Assembly: GCA_035353815.1 (NCBI GenBank)
Contig: DAOQAG010000011.1
Span: forward strand, 40,835 to 104,834
Reading direction: 5' to 3'
Length of the DNA stretch: 64,000 nucleotides
Origin: JAKPUX01 sp035353815
Lineage (GTDB): Bacteria > Zhuqueibacterota > Zhuqueibacteria > Residuimicrobiales > Residuimicrobiaceae
Of this stretch, positions 9,275 through 16,630 are shown in pieces. The first letter of the stretch is position 1; each line of letters opens with the position of its first letter. The translations under genes were made by a program, and so were the position numbers. Below the pieces are notes generated by a model, which was not told the DNA's origin, made no database searches, and saw only the letters and a list, made by a program, of their open reading frames with translations.

Positions 9275-9387
9275 CGTAAATCCGCCGCCGACCCCGTCCC
9301 TCATTTCGGCGGCTGCACCACCCGCGGAAGCTGTTACGGACCGTAAATCCGCCGCCGACCCCGTCCCTCATTTCGGCGGCTGCACCA
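9275..9387. repeat. Direct repeat of 46 bp, two identical copies 67 bp apart
   Basis: The 46-base unit beginning CGTAAATCCGCCGCC occurs at 9275-9320 and identically at 9342-9387. The right-hand copy covers the last codons and stop of the minus-strand aldo/keto reductase gene; the left-hand copy repeats this end, including the stop triplet at 9301-9303, outside the gene. Confidence 0.95.
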
Positions 9388-10471
9388 TCCGCCGGATCTC
9401 CTTCAACCTCTCCCGGATCGGCAGCTTTTGCGTGCACGCCTCCTCGCATTGACCGCATTCGCTGCAAAGCCCAAAGATCGGGCTCTTGCGGCTGATCCCC
9501 CAATGCCAGCCCAGACGTTCGGCGATATGCTCGGGTTTGCCCGAGAGCATATACTGATTGTAGCTGTCCATCATGCGGGGGACGGGAATCCCCTCCGGGC
9601 AATGATCGCAGTAGCCGCAACCCGTGCACAGGGCATCGAAGGAGGCGCTGAGATGGCTGCGGATGCCCTGAACTTCCTCCGCCGTCAGTCCACCCGGGTC
9701 CGCCGTTGCCGCAACGGCTTCCTCGATCTGGGCCTCCGTGCTAAAGCCCACCAGAGCAGTGGTGATGCGCGGATCATGGAGGAGAAAGCGCAGGGCGCCC
9801 TGAACCACGCTTTCATCGGGGCGCGTGCGCACAAAATCGAACAACCCGGGATGTTGCGGAATGATGCCGCCGCCGAGAGGATTCATGATCACCACCCCGC
9901 GCCCAAGCCGGGCCGCCGCGCTGATCCCAAGGTCGCGGTAGGCATAATTCATCACCGAATACCCGAGGAGGATCCCCGCGAAGGGATACGCTTCGAGCAT
10001 CCATTCGATCTCCGTCCCGGTCATATGGCTGGAGACGCAGATATGGCGGATCAGCCCCTCCCGCTGCAATTGTTCAAAGGCCTGCAGCGCCCCCTTGTGC
10101 TGGCGTTTCTGGAAAGAGGCCTTGTCCATCACGCACCAGACGTGATAGAAATCGACCTGGTCCAGCCCCATGCGTGTCAATGAGGTCTCGAGCTCGCGGC
10201 GGATCTCGCCCGGATCGGCCTTGTTGGTCTTGGTGGCGACATAGAAGGGTTTGTCGCGACGCTGTTTTTTCATCTCCTGGAAGGCAACCCCGAAGAGTTC
10301 TTCGGAGCGGCCGTAGCCGATCGCGGTGTCGAAATAGGTGATCCCGAGGTCGTAGGCTTTTTTGATCAGGCTGGCGCACGCCTCGACGTCATTCTGATTG
10401 AGAAAGCGCATGCCGCCGAAGCCGATGGCGGAGAGTTCGATGCCGGTACTGCCGTAGGGGTGATAGATCAT
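9368..10471 (-). CDS. Aldo/keto reductase with C-terminal 4Fe-4S ferredoxin-like domain
   Basis: A 367-residue protein. The N-terminal 270 residues form an AKR barrel with the usual tetrad visible: Asp and Tyr in YFDTAIGYG, Lys in ATKTNK, and His in DFYHVW. The C terminus adds cysteine clusters CTGCGYCDHC and CSECGQCEEAC, typical of the predicted Fe-S oxidoreductase branch. Substrate unknown; it probably couples an Fe-S electron carrier to a carbonyl/alcohol reaction. The open frame extends upstream to 11011, but similarity starts at ATG 10471, preceded by GCAGG, so that start is chosen. The last codons lie inside a 46-bp direct repeat. Confidence 0.9.
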   Translation of the reverse strand: MIYHPYGSTGIELSAIGFGGMRFLNQNDVEACASLIKKAYDLGITYFDTAIGYGRSEELFGVAFQEMKKQRRDKPFYVATKTNKADPGEIRRELETSLTRMGLDQVDFYHVWCVMDKASFQKRQHKGALQAFEQLQREGLIRHICVSSHMTGTEIEWMLEAYPFAGILLGYSVMNYAYRDLGISAAARLGRGVVIMNPLGGGIIPQHPGLFDFVRTRPDESVVQGALRFLLHDPRITTALVGFSTEAQIEEAVAATADPGGLTAEEVQGIRSHLSASFDALCTGCGYCDHCPEGIPVPRMMDSYNQYMLSGKPEHIAERLGWHWGISRKSPIFGLCSECGQCEEACTQKLPIRERLKEIRRMVQPPK

Positions 10472-10672
10472 CGATTGGCCTGCAGGTTTTGATGGAGGTC
10501 CGGAAGATGATGGATTCGGTGTCGCATGGAAACTTAGCAACTTTTCGCTTCCGAACAAGTGCTTTTTTGCATCCGGGTGGCCCTGGCCGCAGGAAAAGCG
10601 GGGCAAATAAGTGTTGCGCATGTTCGAGGTGATTTGTAAATTCAATTCTTGATCAACCTGGTGAGTGTGCTT

Positions 10673-11611
10673 ATGAAAATTACCCGGGCGATCCTGGCCG
10701 GTCTGCTCCTGGCAGCCGCGGCCGGTGCCCAGTCCCCGCAGATTCCCGCGTATGCCCGGCGCGACGATGCGCTGTCGGCTCATCTCGCCGCCATTGTCCG
10801 CGCGCTCGATCTCGATCGCGCGTTCGACACCGGTGAAGATGGTCTCGAGCAAATTTCCCTGGCGGTGATCGACCTTTCCGGCAAACAGCCGCGTCTGGGC
10901 GGGGTGCATATGGATAACTTTATCTACCCCGCTTCGGTATACAAGATGTACGTGGCCGCGGCCATCCTCGATCAGATCAGCCAGGGCCGCCTCGGGCTCA
11001 CGACCCCCCATATCGTCCGGCCCGCCAATGCGGTCGACCGCTCGAAGGAGTGGACCAGCGATCCGCGACCGCTGCTGCAGGCGGGCGATACCGTGACGGT
11101 CAACTACCTCCTCGACCTGATGATCACCCGCAGCGACAATTCAGCCGCCAACTGCCTGATCGATATCGCCAGACGCCCGAGCATTGACTCGCTCATGCAC
11201 CGCTACGGCTGGTTCGGCAGCGAGGTGACGCGCAAGTTTCTCAAGCGCACCTTCGAGGATTCCGGCTATGCGACGGTGCGCGGCACCGAAACCTGCGCCC
11301 TGCATGCGGCGGATTTTCTCGGCCGCATCGCCACCCGCCAGCTGGTCAGCCCCTGGGTGAGCATGCAGATGCTCTGTCTGCTCGGCCGGCAGCTGGACAA
11401 CGCCAAACTGGCCGCCGGCTTGCCCCCCGGGGCCATGTTCTATCATAAAACCGGGTGGTATGCCAGCTGGACGCATGATGCCGGCCTTGTCGATGATGGC
11501 CGCGTCCGCTATGTCATCGCCTGCTTTCTCCCCTTGCCCGAAGAGTTGGCCCGCGCAAAACACCGGCAGCTGGCCGAACAAATCCACGCCCTGATGCTGA
11601 GCCGGAGATAG
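10673..11611 (+). CDS. Secreted beta-lactamase-fold serine hydrolase (class A-like)
   Basis: 312 residues starting at ATG 10673 with a clear Sec signal peptide (cleavage near AGAQS). The penicillin-binding/beta-lactamase motifs are present: S88-V-Y-K91 (SxxK), S154-D-N156 (SDN) and K259-T-G261 (KTG). I do not see the omega-loop ExxLN motif of true class A beta-lactamases, so deacylation could be impaired and penicillin resistance should not be assumed. It may act on peptidoglycan or another acyl substrate in the periplasm. An open frame upstream to TTG 10649 adds eight residues before the signal and was not used. The next gene follows after 6 bases. Confidence 0.85.
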   Translation: MKITRAILAGLLLAAAAGAQSPQIPAYARRDDALSAHLAAIVRALDLDRAFDTGEDGLEQISLAVIDLSGKQPRLGGVHMDNFIYPASVYKMYVAAAILDQISQGRLGLTTPHIVRPANAVDRSKEWTSDPRPLLQAGDTVTVNYLLDLMITRSDNSAANCLIDIARRPSIDSLMHRYGWFGSEVTRKFLKRTFEDSGYATVRGTETCALHAADFLGRIATRQLVSPWVSMQMLCLLGRQLDNAKLAAGLPPGAMFYHKTGWYASWTHDAGLVDDGRVRYVIACFLPLPEELARAKHRQLAEQIHALMLSRR

Positions 11612-11617
11612 ACGCCC

Positions 11618-12643
11618 ATGCATCCCGCCCGTTATGCGACCTCGTTTCCCGGCGCCCATGTCGAATGCAGCCTCTGCCCGCATGCCTGCCATCTGACCCC
11701 CGGGAAGAGCGGACTGTGCGGCGTGCGCACCAACCACAACGGCACGCTCTATGCGATGAACTATGAGCAGGCCATCGCCCTGCATATCGACCCGATCGAA
11801 AAAAAACCGCTGTACCATTTCTATCCCGGCAGCCAGTCCTTTTCGATCGCCGCCGCCGGCTGCAACCTGCAGTGCTGGTTCTGCCAAAATCACGAAATCT
11901 CCCAGATCAGGCCCGGCCGGGATCCGGTTGCAGGCCGAACCGTCCCCGCCGGAGCTGTGGTCGCTGAGGCCCTGGCCAGCGGCTGCCGCACCATCGCCTG
12001 CACCTATACCGAGCCGACCGTCTTTTATGAATATGCCCTCGAGATCTGCCAGCTGGCACGCAGCCAGGGGATCGATACCGTCTGGGTGACCAATGGCTAT
12101 ATCAGCGCAGCACCGCTGCGGGAACTGGCGCCCTTTCTCAGCGCTGCCAACGTCGACCTCAAGGGCTGGGACGAAGGCTTCTACCACCAGGTGACCGGCG
12201 GGCATCTGCAGCCGGTCCTCGATACCCTGAAGCTCATGAAACAGCTCGGCATTTGGGTCGAGGTGACAACCCTGGCGGTTCCCGGCTATGCCGACAGCGA
12301 GGTCGCACTGCGCGAGATTGCGCTCTTTATTAAAAACGAACTGGGCCCGGAAACTCCCTGGCATATCAGCCGTTTATATCCCCAGTATCGCATGACGGAG
12401 ACCCCGGCCACGGCCCTGGCCGTGCTGCAGATGGCGCGCCGGATCGGCATGGAAACCGGCCTGCGCTATGTTTACACGGGAAATGCGCCCGGAGATGTTG
12501 GTGAAAATACCTGCTGCCCGCGTTGCGGCGCGCTGCTGATCGAACGCTTTGGATTTGAAATCGCGGCCAACAACCTGCGTTCCGGTTGTTGTCCACATTG
12601 CAGCACCAGAATAGACGGTATCTTTGACAAGGAGGCTGTGTGA
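11618..12643 (+). CDS. amrS: AmmeMemoRadiSam-system radical SAM enzyme AmrS-like
   Basis: 341 residues. An N-terminal CSLCPHAC...GLCGVR cysteine segment (residues 19-35) precedes the radical SAM cluster motif C82-x3-C86-x2-C89 (CNLQCWFC), followed by QNHEIS, as in AmrS/PflA-like proteins. The C terminus ends with a zinc-ribbon-like pair CCPRCG...CCPHC. Family members belong to a three-gene system with AmmeMemoRadiSam A and B proteins; neither is visible here. Reaction unknown. The stop overlaps the GTG start of the glycosidase by 4 bases, implying translational coupling. Confidence 0.9.
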   Translation: MHPARYATSFPGAHVECSLCPHACHLTPGKSGLCGVRTNHNGTLYAMNYEQAIALHIDPIEKKPLYHFYPGSQSFSIAAAGCNLQCWFCQNHEISQIRPGRDPVAGRTVPAGAVVAEALASGCRTIACTYTEPTVFYEYALEICQLARSQGIDTVWVTNGYISAAPLRELAPFLSAANVDLKGWDEGFYHQVTGGHLQPVLDTLKLMKQLGIWVEVTTLAVPGYADSEVALREIALFIKNELGPETPWHISRLYPQYRMTETPATALAVLQMARRIGMETGLRYVYTGNAPGDVGENTCCPRCGALLIERFGFEIAANNLRSGCCPHCSTRIDGIFDKEAV

Positions 12644-14079
12644 AACCATTACTGATGGCGTTGCCCCTGATCGGCGTCCTCGCCCTGGCTTGTGTCGCCA
12701 CCGAGAAGACCCCCGCGGCTGCGGCGGTCAATCCCGGCAAGGTCCGGATTTTCCAGACCGCGCAGGAGAGTAACACCCGCATGGCGGATTTGGGGAGCGT
12801 GGCATTCGCTGCCTTTGGCCAACCGCTGGAGACCCAGCCTTGCGTTTTTATCGATCCCGGCCATACCTTTCAGACCATTACCGGCATCGGCGGCGCCCTG
12901 ACCGACGCCGCGGCGGAGACCTTTTTCAGCCTCTCCGCGGCCAAACAGCAGGAGCTGTTGACCGCCTATTTCGACCCTGAGAAGGGCATCGGCTACACCC
13001 TCGCGCGCACCAACATCCAGAGCTGCGATTTCTCCAGCGGCAGCTATGACTATGTACAGCGTGGTGACCTCGAGCTGAAAAGCTTCAGCATCGAGCACGA
13101 CAAGTCCTTCAAGATTCCCTTCATCAAAAAGGCCCTGGCGGCGGCCGGCGGCGCCATGACGCTCTACGCCAGCCCCTGGAGTCCGCCGGCGTGGATGAAG
13201 AGCAACGACGATATGCTGCACGGCGGCAAGCTCAAGCCGGAGTGCGCGCAAGCCTGGGCCGAGTGCTATGTCCGGTTCATCAAGGCCTATGAGGCGGAGG
13301 GGATACCGGTCTGGGGGATTTCGGTGCAGAACGAGCCCATGGCGACGCAGACCTGGGAGTCGTGCATCTATACGGCGGAAGAGGAGCGGGATTTTGTCAA
13401 GAACTTGCTCGGACCGACCCTGACCCGCGCCGGGATGGCCGGCAAGAAACTTATCATCTGGGACCACAACCGCGATCTCCTCTACCAGCGCGCCAGCACC
13501 CTGCTCAATGACCCCGAAGCCGCCAGGTACGTCTGGGGTATCGGCTTTCACTGGTACATGAACGATGTCTTTGACAATGTCAAGCGCGTCCATGAGGCCT
13601 TCCCCGACAAGAATCTGATCTTCACCGAGGGGTGCACGTATCCCTACAGCACAGATAAGCTGGGCGAGTGGCACTGGGGTGAACGCTATGGCGAATCGCT
13701 GGTGCGCGATTTCAACAACGGCGCGGTCGGCTGGACCGACTGGAATGTCCTGCTCGACGAGAAGGGGGGACCCAACCACGTCGGCAACTATTGCTACGCC
13801 CCAGTGCACAAGACCGCCGCCGGCGACCTGTATTACATGAACTCCTTTTATTATCTCGGCCATTTCAGCAAATTTGTCCGGCCCGGAGCCCGGCGGATCA
13901 TCGCCTGCTCCAACCGCGACAAGCTGCTGACCACCGCCTTTGTCAATCCCGACGGCAAGGTGGCGGTCATCGTCCTGAATCTCTCCGATGAGGCCATCGC
14001 CTACAAACTCTGGAGCAACGGCATGGCAGCCGATGCCAGGAGCCTGCCCCACTCGATCATGACCCTGGTGATAGGATAA
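12640..14079 (+). CDS. Glycoside hydrolase family 30 lipoprotein (glucosylceramidase-like)
   Basis: 479 residues, started at GTG 12640 because AAGGAGG lies 5 bases upstream. The signal peptide ends with lipobox LALAC (about Cys18), so the enzyme is predicted to be lipid-anchored outside the cytoplasm. GH30 landmarks are clear: acid/base E232 in the QNEPMATQ motif, nucleophile E330 in FTEGCTYP, plus GIGGALTDAAAE near the start and the beta-rich C-terminal side domain. Retaining beta-glucosidase, beta-glucosylceramidase or beta-xylosidase activity are all possible. The MFS transporter 30 bases downstream may import its product. Confidence 0.9.
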   Translation: MKPLLMALPLIGVLALACVATEKTPAAAAVNPGKVRIFQTAQESNTRMADLGSVAFAAFGQPLETQPCVFIDPGHTFQTITGIGGALTDAAAETFFSLSAAKQQELLTAYFDPEKGIGYTLARTNIQSCDFSSGSYDYVQRGDLELKSFSIEHDKSFKIPFIKKALAAAGGAMTLYASPWSPPAWMKSNDDMLHGGKLKPECAQAWAECYVRFIKAYEAEGIPVWGISVQNEPMATQTWESCIYTAEEERDFVKNLLGPTLTRAGMAGKKLIIWDHNRDLLYQRASTLLNDPEAARYVWGIGFHWYMNDVFDNVKRVHEAFPDKNLIFTEGCTYPYSTDKLGEWHWGERYGESLVRDFNNGAVGWTDWNVLLDEKGGPNHVGNYCYAPVHKTAAGDLYYMNSFYYLGHFSKFVRPGARRIIACSNRDKLLTTAFVNPDGKVAVIVLNLSDEAIAYKLWSNGMAADARSLPHSIMTLVIG

Positions 14080-14109
14080 TGCCCTCCCGATAACCCGAAA
14101 GGAACGGAA

Positions 14110-15636
14110 ATGTCTGCATGGAGTGAAAAGATCGGCAAGTATCGCTGGACCATCTGTGCCCTGGTCTTTTTTGCCACCACCGTGAACTATCTCGACCGGC
14201 AGGTGCTCAGCTTGCTGAAAGACCGGCTCGAAGTGGAGTTCAACTGGAGCGACTCGGATTACGCCAACATCGTCGCCGTCTTCCAGTTCGTGTACGCCAT
14301 CGCGATGTTGTTCGCCGGACGCCTGATCGACTGGCTCGGGACCAAGCTCGGCTATGCCCTCTCGCTGCTGGTCTGGTCGGTGGCGGCGATGCTGCACGCC
14401 CTGGCGCGCGGCACCGGCGGCTTTATGTTCGCCCGCGGCCTCCTCGGCTTCGGCGAGTCGGGCAACTTTCCCGCCGCGATCAAGACCGTGGCCGAGTGGT
14501 TCCCGAAAAAAGAACGCGCCCTGGCCACCGGCATCTTCAATTCCGGCGCCAACGTCGGCGCGATCCTGGCGCCCCTCACGGTGCCCTGGATCGCCAGCCA
14601 CCTCGGCTGGCAAGCCGCCTTCCTCATCGTCGGCGGCATCGGCCTGCTTTGGCTCCTCTTCTGGTTCTGGCTCTATGAAGCCCCGCAGCTCAGTAAACGC
14701 ATCCAGGCTGCGGAACTGGCCTATATTCATAGCGATGCCGAAGAGAACGCACCGGCCGATCCGGCGGCGAAGGAAAATATCTCCTGGTTCCAGCTGCTCA
14801 GCTACAAGCAAACCTGGGCCTTCAGCTTTGGCAAGTTCATGACCGACGGCGTGTGGTGGTTCTTCCTCTTCTGGCTGCCGGCCTATCTGAAAGCCCAGTA
14901 TCACATGACCGGCACTATGGTCGCCTTTCCCCTGGCGGTCCTCTACAGCATGTCGACCGTCGGCAGCATCGCCGGCGGCTGGCTGCCGATGCATTTCATC
15001 AACAGGGGGCTGGAGCCCTATGCCGCGCGAATGAAGGCCATGCTCCTCATCGCCGCGATCCCGCTGGTAGTGCTCGCGGCCCAGCCCCTGGGCAACATCA
15101 GCTACTGGCTGCCGGTGCTCATCATCGGCATCGGCACTGCGGCGCACCAGGCCTGGTCGGCCAACATCTTTACGACGGTCTCGGATATGTTCCCGAAAAA
15201 AGCAGTAGCCAGCGTCACCGGCATCGGTGGCATGGCGGGCGGCATCGGCGGCATCGTCATCAACAAGTCGGCCGGCTGGCTCTTCGACGGCTATCGCAGC
15301 GCCGGCATCGCCCAGTCCTTCGCCCAGGCCCAGGCGAACAATCTCGGGGCCTTTGTGGAAAAGATCAGGGCCCTCTCGCTGCTCAACAAACACGGCGAGC
15401 TCGTCGATCTCAATGCCAAGGCGCTCGCTGATCTGCCCGGGGAGGTCGTCACCCAGCTGCAGGCGGTGGATGCCCACGCTTTCGCAAGCCTCAAGGCGCT
15501 TCAGGGACCCCTCGTCCAGGAACACCTGACGGTCGCCTATACCATCGTTTTCGCCTTCTGCGCCCTGGCCTATCTCTTGGCCTGGGCAGTGATGCATTTC
15601 CTCGTGCCGCGCTTCAAACGGATCGAGGACCTGTAA
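14110..15636 (+). CDS. MFS transporter, anion:cation symporter (ExuT/hexuronate-like) family
   Basis: 508 residues with about 12 transmembrane segments. Family signatures include NYLDRQVLSLL in helix 1, GRLIDWLGTKLG after helix 2 and RGLLGFGESGNFPAAIK in helix 4, the ACS family pattern used for hexuronates, galactonate and related acids. Between the last two helices there is an unusual hydrophilic stretch at about residues 398-470, absent from typical members of about 430 residues. The gene probably forms an operon with the GH30 enzyme, suggesting uptake of a sugar or sugar acid. A strong terminator follows at 15651-15680. Confidence 0.88.
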   Translation: MSAWSEKIGKYRWTICALVFFATTVNYLDRQVLSLLKDRLEVEFNWSDSDYANIVAVFQFVYAIAMLFAGRLIDWLGTKLGYALSLLVWSVAAMLHALARGTGGFMFARGLLGFGESGNFPAAIKTVAEWFPKKERALATGIFNSGANVGAILAPLTVPWIASHLGWQAAFLIVGGIGLLWLLFWFWLYEAPQLSKRIQAAELAYIHSDAEENAPADPAAKENISWFQLLSYKQTWAFSFGKFMTDGVWWFFLFWLPAYLKAQYHMTGTMVAFPLAVLYSMSTVGSIAGGWLPMHFINRGLEPYAARMKAMLLIAAIPLVVLAAQPLGNISYWLPVLIIGIGTAAHQAWSANIFTTVSDMFPKKAVASVTGIGGMAGGIGGIVINKSAGWLFDGYRSAGIAQSFAQAQANNLGAFVEKIRALSLLNKHGELVDLNAKALADLPGEVVTQLQAVDAHAFASLKALQGPLVQEHLTVAYTIVFAFCALAYLLAWAVMHFLVPRFKRIEDL

Positions 15637-15650
15637 TCCAGCAGCGTATG

Positions 15651-15680
15651 CGCCCCGCCGCTACGGCGGCGGGGCCTTTT
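15651..15680 (+). terminator. Rho-independent terminator after the MFS gene
   Basis: A 10-bp perfect GC stem (15652-15661 with 15666-15675) closes a TACG tetraloop and is followed by CTTTT. It also lies just beyond the end of the convergent small gene. Confidence 0.9.
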
Positions 15681-15685
15681 CCGCT

Positions 15686-15940
15686 TCATTCCTCCAGACT
15701 CACCCGGCCGAGGCGCCAGGCGAGACCGCTGTTTTGAAAGATCAGCTCGAAAGAGCCAGACTCGCGGGTGCTGACATGAAAATGATAGATCCGGTCGCGG
15801 CCCTGCAATTCGCTCCAGATACCGTTGATCCGGGTGATGTGATAGGGCCGGCTGCGCCAGCGGAAGCGCATCGGCCGCATTTTTTGGCCGTCAAAGTAGC
15901 TGATCACCTCGACCGCCTCGTTGATGGTCTCGAATCGCAT
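15686..15940 (-). CDS. Conserved small protein of unknown function (84 aa)
   Basis: An 84-residue, soluble, Arg- and aromatic-rich protein with no signal peptide. The visible pattern is of beta strands (ISYFDGQKMRPMRFRWR, YHITRINGIW, YHFHVST, SFELIFQN), suggesting a small barrel or SH3-like fold. I do not recognise the family. Reality as a gene is supported by GGAAG upstream of the ATG, a good promoter at 15976-16004 and its position between a terminator and a promoter. Confidence 0.7.
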   Translation of the reverse strand: MRFETINEAVEVISYFDGQKMRPMRFRWRSRPYHITRINGIWSELQGRDRIYHFHVSTRESGSFELIFQNSGLAWRLGRVSLEE

Positions 15941-15975
15941 GGCTCTTCCAGAAAAGATGTAAAAAAGTACACCTA

Positions 15976-16004
15976 ATAATAACCAATTTTGCCATGCGAT
16001 GCAA
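15976..16004 (-). promoter_or_regulatory. Sigma-70-type promoter for the 84-aa gene
   Basis: On the minus strand the -35 TTGCAT (15999-16004) and -10 TATTAT (15976-15981) are 17 bases apart. Confidence 0.6.
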
Positions 16005-16080
16005 GCGAAAAGTGCGCGAAAAACTGCTTGATATTAGCCTGCCGCTTCTCTAAATTGCACCATGTGCCATAGGAGTCCCG

Positions 16081-16626
16081 TTGCCGCACCGCCCGTTTTA
16101 TTACAAATGGCTTCTCGCCGCCCTGCTCGTCGCCCTGTGCGTGACGCTGGGTTATCTCTTTCTGGCTATTCCCAATGTGGAGATGATCACAGCGGCCGTG
16201 TTTGCCTCGGGATTCCTTGCCGGCTCCCGACTCGGCACCCTGATCGGCGCCGCCGCAGCGCTGCTCTTCTCCCTTTTCAATCCCTATGGCGCGCCGACAC
16301 CGCCGCTGCTCCTGGCGCAGATGACCTCCATGGCCTTGACGGGCATGGCCGGGGGATGGCTGCGCCACACCCGCTGGCTGACCTGGACGCCATGGATGCG
16401 CGCCCTGGCCTCCGGCGGCGCAGGCTTTGTCTTGACGCTCGTCTACGACGTGCTGACCACCCTCAGCTTTGCGGTGCTGATGGCCGGAGGGGATCTGCGC
16501 AAAATCTGGGCCTCGTTTATCTATGGCATGGCCTTTTACGGCCTGCACTTGTTGAGCAACACCCTGACATTCGCCCTGTTGCTGCCGGTGCTGCTGCAGC
16601 GGTTGAACCGTATCACCCTTGACTGA
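16081..16626 (+). CDS. ECF transporter S-component-like membrane protein
   Basis: 181 residues with five or six hydrophobic helices and short loops, the size and shape of an energy-coupling-factor substrate-binding (S) component. Small-residue-rich helices (ASGFLAGSRLGTLIGAAAALLFSLFNPYG) match this family. A TTG start at 16081 is chosen because AGGAG stands directly upstream. The next gene, a TonB-type outer-membrane receptor, begins only 4 bases after the stop. The pair looks like a two-membrane uptake route for one micronutrient, cobalamin being a reasonable guess from the BtuB-like receptor. No ECF ATPases are nearby. Confidence 0.7.
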   Translation: MPHRPFYYKWLLAALLVALCVTLGYLFLAIPNVEMITAAVFASGFLAGSRLGTLIGAAAALLFSLFNPYGAPTPPLLLAQMTSMALTGMAGGWLRHTRWLTWTPWMRALASGGAGFVLTLVYDVLTTLSFAVLMAGGDLRKIWASFIYGMAFYGLHLLSNTLTFALLLPVLLQRLNRITLD

Positions 16627-16630
16627 CGGA

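Noticed and set aside
10472..11011. N-terminal extension of the aldo/keto reductase
   Set aside because: The frame stays open for 180 codons upstream, but family similarity starts exactly at ATG 10471, and the extension overlaps the promoter and 5' end of the divergent hydrolase gene.
12649..15597. Very long open frame (982 codons) on the minus strand
   Set aside because: It lies opposite the GH30 and MFS genes, which have clear motifs. Its translation is rich in His, Gly, Arg and Asp without domains, as expected for the antisense of GC-rich genes.
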